From JASHVB01 sp049522565 (lineage in GTDB: Bacteria > Pseudomonadota > Alphaproteobacteria > Acetobacterales > Acetobacteraceae), in contig JBEKNT010000002.1 of assembly GCA_049522565.1 (NCBI GenBank), forward strand, positions 1 through 60,705: DNA of 60,705 nucleotides, read 5' to 3'. Shown one piece after another: positions 27,397 through 36,158 of the stretch. The notes beneath the pieces were generated by a model. It was not told the origin of the DNA. It saw only the letters and a program-made list of their open reading frames with translations, and made no database searches. The position numbers and the translations under genes are program-made. Position 1 is the stretch's first letter. Each line of letters opens with the position of its first letter.

Positions 27397-30090
27397 TCAC
27401 TGCCCCAGCCGCTGGAGAATGGCCGGCACGTGCACCTGGTCGCCTTTGTAGTTCCCGGTCAGCGCGTACATCACCAGGTTCACCCCGAAGCGATACGCAA
27501 TCGTCCGCTGCCGGGCGCCCCCCGGCATCACCGCGTAGGGATTGCGTCCGTCCGGATCCACCGCCCACGCCGCCGCCCAGTCATTGCCACCGATGATTAC
27601 CGGACTGACGCTGTCATTCGTGCGGTCCTGGTCGCGCTGCACCCACACCGTGTCGCCGGTGTAGCGCCCGGGAAAGTCCTGCAGCAGATAGAACGCCCGC
27701 GCCAGGACATGCTCTGTGGTCAGCGGGGCCAGCGGCGGGATCACCAGCCCCTGCGCCACCCGCCGCAATGCCGAATCGGTGCCCGGCGCGAATCCTGCTC
27801 CCGAGCCCGAATCGCGTGTATCGATCAGGATGATTCCGCCGCGGCTCATGTAGTCGTTCAGCGCCGCGGCCGCCTCGGATGACAGCGGCTGCGCGTCCGC
27901 GGTGATCGGCCAATACAGCAACGGATAGAAGCTCAGATCGGTCTTGCCGGGCTCGACGGGATCGGGTTCCACCAGGGTCGCCGCGGTGCGGCGGTTGACG
28001 TATTCCGACAGCCCCTCCAGCCCGGCCTTCGACACGCCATCCACCTGCACGTCACCGGTGGCGATATAGCCGAGCCGGGTCGCCAGCGCCGGGTGCACGC
28101 CGGTCTCCAGGGCAGTCGCGTGCGCCGGTCCTGCCGCCAGCGCCACCGCCAGCACCACCGCCGCACCGGCTGCCCCCAGGCGCAGCAGCCCGCGCAATCC
28201 CAGCGCGATCAGCAGATCGAGCGTCAGCAGCAGCAGCGCCAGCGCCAGCAGCGGCGGCCCCAACGCTTGCTCCGGCACCGTTGCCGCCAATTGCTCCACC
28301 CGCGCGCCGGAGACCAACGGCGCCGGCTGTGGCGGCGGCGTCGCGGCACCCAGGTTCAGCGCCCGCCGTCCGTTTTCCGGCCCGTACAACCCGGGCGGAT
28401 GGCGCGGCGACGCGGCGGTGGACCCGAACGCGTCGGCCGGCAGTCCCGAAGCGCCTGGCGGCGGCGCCGAAAGCAAGCCGAACCCGTCCAGCGTCTCGGC
28501 CGGCGCCAGCATGGTATGACCCTCGGCCGCGGCGACCCCGACCGACAGCGCAACCAGCCGGCGCAACATGTCAACGAACAGGCCGGACAACGGCAGGTTG
28601 GACCAGTCGGCATTGGCGGTGACGTGGAACAACACGATGCGGCCCGCGCCTTTGGTCGTCTCGGTCACCAGCGGCGTGCCGTCCGCCAGCGTCGCCCAGG
28701 TGTGGGCGGCGAGATCGGCGCTCGGCTCGGCCAACACCTGGCGGGTGACGGTTACCTCATTGCTCGCGCCAAGTCCGGCAAACGGCGAGCCGGAGGGGAA
28801 CGGCGCCAGTCCGGCCGGTTCGCTCCAGGACAACGCCCCGCCCAACTGGCGGTCGCCGCCCAGCAGCTTCACTGGCAGCAGCGGGTCGCTCTCGCCGATC
28901 GGTTGCTCCGCCGTCCGAGGGCCGGCGAAGCGGATCAGCAGGCCGCCCTTTTGCACCCATTGCGTCACTGCGTCGCGCTCCGGCCCCGACGGTAGCGGCC
29001 GGTCGGCCAGCACCAGCACCGACAGGTCGCGTTGCAGCAGCGCCGCAATGTTCGCCTCGCGCAACTCGGTGAACGGGGCGAGCGCACGGCGCAGATAGAA
29101 CAGCGGACCGGAGAACGGCGTATCGGCGGTCGCCAGGTCGCCGGCGAGCAGGCCCACCGGCCGGCGGCGCCAGCGCTCGTCCAGCAGCACGGTGGAGCCG
29201 GCCGATGGCGGCCCCTCCAGCACCAGCCGCGCCAGCCGGTTGCGGAATTCCGGCGGCAGCACGATGCCGGAAGCGCCGGCGGACGCTCCGGCCGACAGGG
29301 CGATGGTGGTCCGCGCCAGGGTGCGGCCGTCGCCGGTCTGTGCCAGCACCACGGCCTGGGTGTCGATCGGCTGCGGCGCCTGCGCCAGGCGCGCCACCAG
29401 CCGGTCGGCCTCGCTGTCGGGCGGCAGCAGCAGGCGGGCGGGCGCGGCGTCGCAGCAGATTTCCGTCACCGCGCCGGCGTCGCCGAGTGCCGTGGCGAAC
29501 CCGGGGAAATCGGCGCCGTCCGTCAGGCCGTCCGCGAGGTACACCACGGCGGTGCCTGGCTGCTTCCAGCCCACCAGGGCGGCGGCGGCGGCGGCGCGGT
29601 CCGGCGGCCAAGGCTGCGGATGCAGCGCGGCCAGCCGGGCGCGCAGGTCCGGGACCGGCATTGCCGGGGTAATCTGCGGGACGGCACCGGTCTCGTCCGG
29701 TGCGGTGGCGAGCAACGCCGCGGCGCGGCCGGAGCGCGCCGCGCGGTCCAGCATGGTGTCGGCGGCCTGCACGCGCTTCGGCCAATCGGCGGCGGCGGAC
29801 CAGCCGTTATCCACCACCAGCAGCACCGGTCCGCTGCCAACGAAGCGCGACCCGGCATCCAGCACCGGCCGCGCCAGCGCGATGATCACCAATGCCGCGG
29901 CGACGAGACGCAGGGCCAGCAACCACCAGGGTGTACGGGCCGGCGTTTCCTCGGTGGCGTGCAAGCCGAGCAACAGGCGGATGGCGGGGAAGGTTTCGCT
30001 ACGCGGGGCGGGTGGGGTGACCCGGAGCAGCCACCACAACAATGGCAATCCCGCCAGAGCGAGTAGGATCCACGGAGCGGCGAAGATCAT
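27397..30090 (-). CDS. BatA/DUF4159 domain membrane protein of the MoxR operon
   Basis: This 897-residue protein begins with the BatA-type N-terminus (FAAPWILLALAGLPLLWWLL, then TFPAIRLLLGL) and a second helix, followed by a VWA-like stretch LLVVDNGWSAAADWPKR whose metal motif is not canonical. The middle is a GATase-like region (LLIRFAGPRTAEQPIG). Two membrane segments sit near residues 640-690, and the C-terminal 210 residues form DUF4159 (GYIATGDVQVDGVSKAGLEG, LLYWPITADAQPLS, RGGIILIDTRDSG). It follows the DUF58 gene by 28 bases. Family knowledge links this operon to envelope maturation, but its exact role is not established. Confidence 0.88.
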   Translation of the reverse strand: MIFAAPWILLALAGLPLLWWLLRVTPPAPRSETFPAIRLLLGLHATEETPARTPWWLLALRLVAAALVIIALARPVLDAGSRFVGSGPVLLVVDNGWSAAADWPKRVQAADTMLDRAARSGRAAALLATAPDETGAVPQITPAMPVPDLRARLAALHPQPWPPDRAAAAAALVGWKQPGTAVVYLADGLTDGADFPGFATALGDAGAVTEICCDAAPARLLLPPDSEADRLVARLAQAPQPIDTQAVVLAQTGDGRTLARTTIALSAGASAGASGIVLPPEFRNRLARLVLEGPPSAGSTVLLDERWRRRPVGLLAGDLATADTPFSGPLFYLRRALAPFTELREANIAALLQRDLSVLVLADRPLPSGPERDAVTQWVQKGGLLIRFAGPRTAEQPIGESDPLLPVKLLGGDRQLGGALSWSEPAGLAPFPSGSPFAGLGASNEVTVTRQVLAEPSADLAAHTWATLADGTPLVTETTKGAGRIVLFHVTANADWSNLPLSGLFVDMLRRLVALSVGVAAAEGHTMLAPAETLDGFGLLSAPPPGASGLPADAFGSTAASPRHPPGLYGPENGRRALNLGAATPPPQPAPLVSGARVEQLAATVPEQALGPPLLALALLLLTLDLLIALGLRGLLRLGAAGAAVVLAVALAAGPAHATALETGVHPALATRLGYIATGDVQVDGVSKAGLEGLSEYVNRRTAATLVEPDPVEPGKTDLSFYPLLYWPITADAQPLSSEAAAALNDYMSRGGIILIDTRDSGSGAGFAPGTDSALRRVAQGLVIPPLAPLTTEHVLARAFYLLQDFPGRYTGDTVWVQRDQDRTNDSVSPVIIGGNDWAAAWAVDPDGRNPYAVMPGGARQRTIAYRFGVNLVMYALTGNYKGDQVHVPAILQRLGQ

Positions 30091-30118
30091 CGCGGCAACC
30101 TTAGCGCAGTCACCCGCG

Positions 30119-31009
30119 CTAGCGCACGCCCAAAGCGGCGTAGAGCGTCAACAACGCCACCTCCGGCGGATGGTCGGTGCGGTGGATGCCGAAGCCGAAC
30201 CCCGCCGCGGTGCAAATGGCCGCGAGGCCATCCTGCTGCGCCTTCAGCCGGCGGGCGTATTCGTCGCGCACGGTTTCGACGCGCGGAATCAGCGTGTCGC
30301 CCTCGCGTTCCAGGCCGCGGAAGCGGATGCGGCCGGTATAGGGCAGCAGAGTCTCGGCCGGATCGAGGATTTGCAGTAGGTAGCCGGTGACCGGGATCGC
30401 GGCGAGCCGGCCCACCATCGCCCGGATTTCCGCCAGCGGCGACAGGAAGTCGCCGAACAGCACCACGCTGGCGTGCCGCGGCACGGGAAGCTGGGGCGGC
30501 ATGCCGGCATCGTCTGCCGCCGCGCTGGCGAGGTCCTGGGCGAGCCGGTCCAGGCCGCCTCGGCCGGACACCGGACGCACACCCTCGCGCATCAGCAGCA
30601 CGCGCTCGCCACCGCGCAGCAGCAGGGAGGCAAGCGCCAGCAGCAGCAAGTCCGCGCGTTCGCGTTTCTCGATCGGCACCGCGCGTGAATGCCAGCGCAT
30701 CGAGGCCGAGGCGTCGCGCCACAGGCAGACGGTCTGGGCTGCCTCCCATTCGGTCTCGCGGATGAACCAGCCGTCGGGGACAGGGCGGCCGGACTTGGCG
30801 GACTGCCGCCAGTCGATGTGCGCGATCGGGTCGCCGGCGACGAAGCGGCGGAATTGCCAGAAGCTGTCGCCCTGGCCGACCCGACGGCGGCCGTGCACGC
30901 CCTGCGCCACGGTCGAGGCGACGCGTTCCGCGGCCACCAGCAGCGGCGGCAGGCGCGCGCCGACTGCCTCGGCCCGGCGGGCGGAGAGGCTCACGTAAAC
31001 CTCCCCCAT
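30119..31009 (-). CDS. DUF58 domain protein
   Basis: The 296-residue product contains the DUF58 signature GDSFWQFRRFVAGDPIAHID followed by WRQSAKSGRP, and then CLWRDASASMRW, an intact DxSxS VWA-type metal site. These proteins accompany MoxR ATPases and act as VWA-like partners. It lies downstream of the MoxR gene, with a 186-base gap filled mostly by a repeat, and upstream of the BatA/DUF4159 gene. Confidence 0.93.
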   Translation of the reverse strand: MGEVYVSLSARRAEAVGARLPPLLVAAERVASTVAQGVHGRRRVGQGDSFWQFRRFVAGDPIAHIDWRQSAKSGRPVPDGWFIRETEWEAAQTVCLWRDASASMRWHSRAVPIEKRERADLLLLALASLLLRGGERVLLMREGVRPVSGRGGLDRLAQDLASAAADDAGMPPQLPVPRHASVVLFGDFLSPLAEIRAMVGRLAAIPVTGYLLQILDPAETLLPYTGRIRFRGLEREGDTLIPRVETVRDEYARRLKAQQDGLAAICTAAGFGFGIHRTDHPPEVALLTLYAALGVR

Positions 31010-31168
31010 GACGTGGGAGAGGTCGGCGCGGAGCGCCGGGCGAGGGTGATCGGGTCGGCACGCGGGAGTCTTGATAGCGTGCGTGCCGCGGCACCCTCAC
31101 CCTCGACGCTCGTCTCGCGTCGATCCGCTTCGCGGCTCAACCCCGCAAAGCGGGAGAGGTTTTCCTTC
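31007..31168. repeat. Mosaic intergenic repeat (GTGATCGGGTCGGCAC family)
   Basis: It has CATGACGTGGGAGAGGTCGG on the left, the core GCGAGGGTGATCGGGTCGGC, and CCCGCAAAGCGGGAGAGGTT on the right. The right and left arms are related to the elements at 24507-24652 and 33578-33806. It separates moxR from the DUF58 gene. Confidence 0.65.
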
Positions 31169-31195
31169 ACCCTCACCATCGCCAACTTCTTTGCC

Positions 31196-32236
31196 CTATC
31201 CAAGACGCGCCACCAGGCGGTCGATCACCTCCGACAGCACCACCCCATCGGCGCGGGCCGAGAAGCTCAGCGCCATGCGATGACGCAACACCGGGCGCGC
31301 CAGGGCCACCACGTCGTCAACGCTGGGCGACAGCCGCCCCGCCAGCAACGCGCGGGCGCGGCAGGCCAGCATCAGCGCCTGCGCGGCGCGCGGCCCGGGT
31401 CCCCAGGCCACGTGCCGGCGCACCGTCTCGTCGTCCGCCGTCTCCGGCCGTCCGCCGCGAACCAGCGACAGGATCGCCTCCACCACCTTCTCGCCGACCG
31501 GCACTCGGCGGATCAGCGCCTGTGCCGCCAGCAGTTCCTCGGCGGTCATCGCCTGGCCGGGGGGGAGTTCGGGCATGCCCGTGGTCGCCAGCAGCATGGT
31601 GCGTTCGGCGTCCAAATCGGGATAGCTGACGATCACCTCCAGCAAAAACCGGTCGAGCTGCGCCTCCGGCAGCGGATACGTTCCCTCCTGCTCGATCGGA
31701 TTCTGCGTCGCCAGCACATGGAACGGCCGCGGCAGCTTGTGCTCCACGCCGCCGATTGCCACGCGCTGCTCCTGCATCGCCTGCAACAGCGCCGACTGGG
31801 TACGTGGGCTGGCGCGGTTGATCTCGTCCGCCATCAGCAACTGGCAGAACACCGGCCCCTGCACGAAGCGAAAGCTGCGTTTTCCGTCCGCCTCCTCCAG
31901 CACTTCCGAGCCGACGATGTCCGCCGGCATCAGGTCGGGGGTGAACTGCACCCGCTTGGTGGCCAGGCCCAGCACCACGCCGAGCGTCTCCACCAGCCGG
32001 CTCTTGCCCAGCCCGGGCACGCCGACCAGCAGGACGTGCCCGCCGGAGAGCAAGGTGATCAGCGTCTGATCGACCACCTCGTCCTGGCCGAAGATCACCC
32101 GGCCGATCGCCGTGCGCACCCGGGCGACGCGGGCGCCCAGCGCCTCCACCTCGGCGAGGATCGCGCCTTGATCCGTTGAGGCCATCTGCCCCGCATTTGC
32201 CGCGCCCATCGGCGCGGCCGCCATTCCGGCCGCCAT
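31196..32236 (-). CDS. MoxR family AAA+ ATPase
   Basis: The 346-residue product has Walker A GVPGLGKS (residues 72-79), Walker B LLMADEINRASPRTQSALLQ, and EQEGTYPLPEAQLDRFLLEV as the sensor-1/arginine-finger region of MoxR AAA ATPases. The ATG at 32236 is used; a second ATG 17 codons later (32185) begins closer to the usual family N-terminus. MoxR proteins act as chaperone-like ATPases with VWA proteins, here the DUF58 and BatA-like products downstream. Its promoter must lie in the 118-base divergent gap with the DUF1285 gene. Confidence 0.95.
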   Translation of the reverse strand: MAAGMAAAPMGAANAGQMASTDQGAILAEVEALGARVARVRTAIGRVIFGQDEVVDQTLITLLSGGHVLLVGVPGLGKSRLVETLGVVLGLATKRVQFTPDLMPADIVGSEVLEEADGKRSFRFVQGPVFCQLLMADEINRASPRTQSALLQAMQEQRVAIGGVEHKLPRPFHVLATQNPIEQEGTYPLPEAQLDRFLLEVIVSYPDLDAERTMLLATTGMPELPPGQAMTAEELLAAQALIRRVPVGEKVVEAILSLVRGGRPETADDETVRRHVAWGPGPRAAQALMLACRARALLAGRLSPSVDDVVALARPVLRHRMALSFSARADGVVLSEVIDRLVARLG

Positions 32237-32354
32237 TCAGCTCTCGCTTTCCACGTTTTGGTCCATCGCCGTCATATAGGCTCTTTCGCGGACAGGGGGA
32301 TGCTACCTATATCGCGTGGAGCAGAGCTAGTCGTCAGCCATTGGAGATGGAGAC

Positions 32355-32984
32355 GTGAACGCAGGCAGGCTTGGCGCGCTCGACGCCGCGTTTCCGCATG
32401 GCGGGCAGGCGACGGGACGATTCGGAGGCGCCATGGCGTTTGCCGAGCAGACGGTGCCGCGGCCCCGGCGTGTGCCGGTGGAATGTGGCGACCTCCCCTT
32501 CCTGATCCGCCGTGACGGCTCCTGGCTGTATCGCGGGACCCCGATCAACCGCAAAGAGCTGGTCTGCCTTTTCTCCAGTGTGCTGCGGCGCGAAGAGGAC
32601 GGTTCTTTCTGGTTGCAGACACCCGCCGAGCGCGGCCGCATCGAGGTGGAGGACGCGCCGTTCATCGCGGTGGAACTCGAGTGGAGCGGTGACGGGCATC
32701 AGCAGGTGCTGTCGTTCCGCACCAACGTGGACCAGGTCGTTACCGCCGGGCCGGAGAATCCGATTCGTGTGGCGCACGACCTGCTGACCTGCGAGCCGAC
32801 CCCTTATCTCCTGGTGCGTCCCGGCGCCGGCCCGTTCGGCATCGAGGCCCGCATCAATCGCGCGGTGTACTACGAACTGGTGGCTCTTGCCGTGCCGGAA
32901 TGGGTCGGCTGCCGCCGTATGCTCGGCGTCTGGAGCGGCGGCAAGTTCTTTTCCCTGGGCGAGATGCCGCGCGGCGAAGAGTGA
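32355..32984 (+). CDS. DUF1285 family protein
   Basis: The 209-residue protein starts with GTG at 32355, preceded by GGAGATGGAGAC; an ATG at 32433 is the alternative. It has the DUF1285 pattern DGSWLYRGTPINRKELVCLF, SSVLRREEDGSFWLQTPAE and RGRIEVEDAPFIAVELEW. Function is unknown in the family. The stop overlaps the GTG start of the Nudix gene by three bases, so the two are translated together. Confidence 0.88.
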   Translation: MNAGRLGALDAAFPHGGQATGRFGGAMAFAEQTVPRPRRVPVECGDLPFLIRRDGSWLYRGTPINRKELVCLFSSVLRREEDGSFWLQTPAERGRIEVEDAPFIAVELEWSGDGHQQVLSFRTNVDQVVTAGPENPIRVAHDLLTCEPTPYLLVRPGAGPFGIEARINRAVYYELVALAVPEWVGCRRMLGVWSGGKFFSLGEMPRGEE

Positions 32985-33571
32985 GCCCCGAGGAACTCCG
33001 CGCACGCCTCACGACCGTGGTCGCCGAGCCGCATGACGGCACGGTGGTGTATGGCGATGAGGTCTTGCAGGCGCTGGACGCGCCGCCGGTGCCGGCCGCG
33101 GTGCTGGTGCCGGTGGTGCTGGGGAAGGTGCCCGGTATCCTGCTGACCAAGCGCACCGCGCATTTGAACAAGCATGCGGGCCAGGTCAGCTTTCCCGGTG
33201 GCCGCATCGATGCCGGCGAAACGCCGGAAGCCGCCGCCCTGCGCGAGGCCGAGGAGGAGGTGGCGCTGTCCCCGCGCGACGTGCAGGTGCTCGGGCGCAT
33301 GGCCGACTACGTCACCGGCACCGGCTACCGCATCACGCCGGTGGTGGGACTGTTGCCGCCCGGCCTGACGCTGCACCCGTCGCCACACGAGGTGGAATCG
33401 GTGTTCGAGTTGCCGATCGACGTGTTGCTCGATCCGCGCGCGCCGCGGCGGCAGCGGCGCGAGTCGCATGGCAATCTGCGAGAATACTGGGTCTGGCCGC
33501 ACCCCGACCATTACATCTGGGGTGCCACCGCGGCGATTCTTGTGCATCTGGCGCAGAAGCTGCGTGGATGA
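32981..33571 (+). CDS. Nudix hydrolase, CoA pyrophosphatase (NudL-like)
   Basis: The GTG at 32981 overlaps the DUF1285 stop (GTGA), giving 196 residues. The Nudix box is GGRIDAGETPEAAALREAEE followed by EVA. The preceding LNKHAGQVSFPGG is the extra motif of the CoA-pyrophosphatase (UPF0035) subfamily. The family splits CoA and derivatives to phosphopantetheine and 3',5'-ADP. The order DUF1285, NudL, cca is one I recognise from alphaproteobacteria. Confidence 0.92.
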   Translation: MSPEELRARLTTVVAEPHDGTVVYGDEVLQALDAPPVPAAVLVPVVLGKVPGILLTKRTAHLNKHAGQVSFPGGRIDAGETPEAAALREAEEEVALSPRDVQVLGRMADYVTGTGYRITPVVGLLPPGLTLHPSPHEVESVFELPIDVLLDPRAPRRQRRESHGNLREYWVWPHPDHYIWGATAAILVHLAQKLRG

Positions 33572-33577
33572 CGCAAC

Positions 33578-33806
33578 ATCTCCCGCGCGAAGCACGGGCT
33601 TGGGCCGCGAAGCGGATCAAGACGGCGAAGCGGATCAACGCAGCGCGCGAGAGCGCTCCGGGTAAGGGTGATCTTGTTGCTCCATTGCCACGCTGCGGTG
33701 CGCCACGTCGCGCGGCAGCGACGTGCCGACCCGATTAACCCCGCCCTCGGCCCTCCCGCGCCATCGACCTCTCCCGCGCGACGCGCGGGAGAGGTAAAGA
33801 TCATCG
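33578..33806. repeat. Mosaic intergenic repeat (CTCCCGC / GTGATC family)
   Basis: It opens with CATCTCCCGCGCGAAGCACG and closes with CTCCCGCGCGACGCGCGGGA then GAGG. It includes GGGTAAGGGTGATCTTGTTG and GACGTGCCGACCCGATTAAC, related to the cores of the other members. It fills the 238-base gap between the Nudix and DUF6111 genes. Confidence 0.65.
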
Positions 33807-33809
33807 CGC

Positions 33810-34052
33810 ATGCGTTTTGTTGAAATAGCCCTGTTCCTCACGCCGATCATCGTCTTCGCCGCGTGGCGCCTGATGGCTCCGGCGACGGGCCCGTCACCGC
33901 GCGTCCTCGCGGCCGCGGCCGCATTGCTGGTGGTCCTGCTTGCCGCGTTGCTGTGGTTCCACAAGGAGGGCGCGCTGCCACCCGACACGACCTATGTCCC
34001 GGCCACGCTGGTGGATGGTCGCATCGTCCCAGCCCACGGCGTGCCGCGATGA
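33810..34052 (+). CDS. DUF6111 small membrane protein
   Basis: This 80-residue protein has two hydrophobic helices (FVEIALFLTPIIVFAAWRLM and LAAAAALLVVLLAALLWF), followed by HKEGALPPDTTYVPATLVDG. I recognise this tail as DUF6111, a short protein found next to cca in Rhodospirillales. The TGA overlaps the ATG of cca (ATGA). Function unknown. Confidence 0.85.
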   Translation: MRFVEIALFLTPIIVFAAWRLMAPATGPSPRVLAAAAALLVVLLAALLWFHKEGALPPDTTYVPATLVDGRIVPAHGVPR

Positions 34053-35254
34053 GCATGCAGCCAGCGCTGACCATCACGCCGCCCGCCTTCCTGTCCGATC
34101 CGGCGCTGATGCCCGTGCTGGCCGCGTTGCCCGAGGCCCGCATTGCCGGCGGTGCAGTGCGCGATACGCTGGCGGGGCGCCCGGTCGCCGACATCGACCT
34201 CGCCACGCCACGCCGGCCGGACCAGGTGGTCGCTGCGCTGACGGGGGCGGGCATCCGCGCCGTGCCGACCGGCATCGCGCATGGCACCGTCACCGCGGTA
34301 TCCGGCGGCCGCGGCTTCGAGATCACCACGCTGCGCCGCGACGTGCAGACGGATGGCCGCCACGCCGTGGTGGACTTCACCGACGACTGGCGTGCCGATG
34401 CGGCGCGGCGCGACTTCACCATGAACGCGCTGTCGATGACCCGCGACGGCGCGGTGTTCGACTATTTCGGCGGCATCGCCGACCTGCACGCCGGCGTCGT
34501 GCGGTTCGTCGGCGATCCGGCGACGCGCATCGCCGAGGACTACCTGCGCGTCCTGCGCTTCTTCCGGTTCCACGCGCGCTACGCCGCCGGCCCGCCCGAC
34601 GCGGCGGCGGTGGCGGCGATCCGCGCCGGCGTGCCCGGACTGGCGCAGCTCTCTGCCGAGCGGGTGTGGAGCGAGCTGAGCCGCATCCTGGCGGCGCCGG
34701 ACCCGCGTGGGGCGGTGTCGCTGATGGCCGCGCTTGGGGTGCTGGCGGCGGTGATCCCGGAGGGCGCCGATCCGGCTCGGCTGATCCGCGTCGTGGCGGC
34801 TGGCGCACCGGCCGATCCCGTGTTGCGGCTGGCGGCGCTGCTGACGGGCGATCCGGAGGCGTTCGCGGCGCGGCTGCGGCTGTCCAACGTGGACCGTGAC
34901 CGGCTGGTGGCGCTGCGCGCCGCGCCGCTGGCGGGGCCCGATGCGGATGACGCCGCGCTGCGGCGTCTGCTGGCCGACACCGATCCGGCGGTGCTGCTGG
35001 ACCGAACCTGGCTGGACGGCGGGAGCGGACCGGACTGGACGGCGTTGCGCGCTCGGCTGGCGGCGATGCCGCAGCCGGTGTTCCCGCTGGAAGGCCGCGA
35101 CGTGCTGGCGCTGGGCCTGCCGCCGGGGCCGCAAGTCGGTGCCTTGCTGCGTGGGGTGCGCGAGTGGTGGCTGGAGGGCGGCTGCCGTGCTGAGGACGCT
35201 GCCTGCCGGGCGGAACTGGCGCGACGGGCCGGGCGGGGTGCGTGCTTGGGATGA
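34049..35254 (+). CDS. cca: CCA tRNA nucleotidyltransferase
   Basis: The ATG at 34049 overlaps the DUF6111 stop and gives 401 residues. Landmarks are the polymerase-beta-type motif IAGGAVRDTLAGRPVADIDL, with the DxD pair, and the RRDFTMNALSM motif, FDYFGGIADLHAGVVRFVGD and EDYLRVLRFFRFHARYA. It adds or repairs the CCA end of tRNAs in the cytoplasm. The length fits the class II enzyme. Confidence 0.95.
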   Translation: MSMQPALTITPPAFLSDPALMPVLAALPEARIAGGAVRDTLAGRPVADIDLATPRRPDQVVAALTGAGIRAVPTGIAHGTVTAVSGGRGFEITTLRRDVQTDGRHAVVDFTDDWRADAARRDFTMNALSMTRDGAVFDYFGGIADLHAGVVRFVGDPATRIAEDYLRVLRFFRFHARYAAGPPDAAAVAAIRAGVPGLAQLSAERVWSELSRILAAPDPRGAVSLMAALGVLAAVIPEGADPARLIRVVAAGAPADPVLRLAALLTGDPEAFAARLRLSNVDRDRLVALRAAPLAGPDADDAALRRLLADTDPAVLLDRTWLDGGSGPDWTALRARLAAMPQPVFPLEGRDVLALGLPPGPQVGALLRGVREWWLEGGCRAEDAACRAELARRAGRGACLG

Positions 35255-35681
35255 GTCGAGTTGAGCCGGTTGCCGACCGTCGCAGTCCGATGCGTCGCCC
35301 TTGGCGGCAATGTCACGTAGCGGGGCGCCGCGCGCGGTGACCCGAACCCGACGACGGCCATAGGCCAGTCTCCCGCACGCGCTAACGGTACGACTCCTGT
35401 GGCCCTTCGTCGCCCTCCGCCCTGGCTCCGGGGTGAAATTCTTGCGCTGCCGCGAGAAGACATCTGCGATCGGCAGGTCCCACAGCCGGTCCGGCGCCTG
35501 ACCCCGAGGGCTGGGGTCCATGGCGGCAAAGCCGACTGGCAGGTCCATAGCCTGCCCCGGCGAAGGCCGGGGGCAGCGGTCTGCCATTGCTTCGTTCATC
35601 CAATTAGCCTGCCTGCATGGTTGCACGGCATCCCGGGCCGCTTCATAGAAGCGTGGCGCACTCCGGATGCGGGGGGAGGGA
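35255..35681. other. 427-base gap without a convincing gene
   Basis: No frame on either strand shows coding character. The right half contains GC-rich inverted pieces, including CCCCGAGGGCTGGGG and CCCCGGCGAAGGCCGGGG, the latter of a kind often seen as intergenic repeats in alphaproteobacteria. A purine-rich GGGGGGAGGG just before 35682 is the ribosome binding site of the next gene. Confidence 0.5.
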
Positions 35682-36149
35682 ATGCGGATACTGTCGGTTG
35701 CCAGGCTCTGGCTGTTTGCTGCACCACTGGTCGTCGCGGCCGTGCCGGCCTCGGCCCAATTGCGTCCACCGAGCGACAGCAACCTCAGCTATGGCGGGAT
35801 GCTGGGGAAGAAGGCTCCGCCGGCGGCGCAACCGGACGTCCCCGCGCCACCCAGCGCCTGGCCAAGACTCGATCCTGGCGCGGTGCTTTGTCGTAGCGAG
35901 GACGACCTGGCGCGCCGCGCCGCGATCATGCGCGGTGAGCAAGCGGGGCCGGCTGATTGCCGGCCGATCTCCCAGCCGACGGCGATCCAGATCGTGCACC
36001 GGGCCGGGCCGGGCCGCACCGAGGTCAAGGTCACCGGCCGCACCGAGACGGGCTGGACCGACGCCTGGCTGCCGCCGACGCCCCCGCCGGGGACCACGCC
36101 GGTCAATGCGGGACAGCCGGCGGGCGGCAATCCGACGAGCAGTCGGTAG
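35682..36149 (+). CDS. Secreted proline-rich protein of unknown function
   Basis: The ATG at 35682 is preceded by GGGGGGAGGG, a strong ribosome binding site that would be coding if the upstream ATG at 35667 were used. The 155-residue product starts with a signal peptide (MRILSVARLWLFAAPLVVAA, cleavage near ASA-Q). The mature part is rich in Pro, with two cysteines (AVLCRSED, ADCRP). I do not recognise a family. It lies 9 bases upstream of the FAD reductase and is probably transcribed with it; a periplasmic location is likely. Confidence 0.75.
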   Translation: MRILSVARLWLFAAPLVVAAVPASAQLRPPSDSNLSYGGMLGKKAPPAAQPDVPAPPSAWPRLDPGAVLCRSEDDLARRAAIMRGEQAGPADCRPISQPTAIQIVHRAGPGRTEVKVTGRTETGWTDAWLPPTPPPGTTPVNAGQPAGGNPTSSR

Positions 36150-36158
36150 CGGGGGCGG

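Noticed and set aside
30689..32179. 496-codon plus-strand frame opposite moxR and DUF58
   Set aside because: Gln/His/Arg-rich shadow; the minus strand has a complete AAA+ ATPase and DUF58 protein.
33992..35782. 596-codon open frame on the minus strand over cca
   Set aside because: Low-complexity Arg/Gln-rich shadow; the plus strand encodes a complete CCA nucleotidyltransferase.
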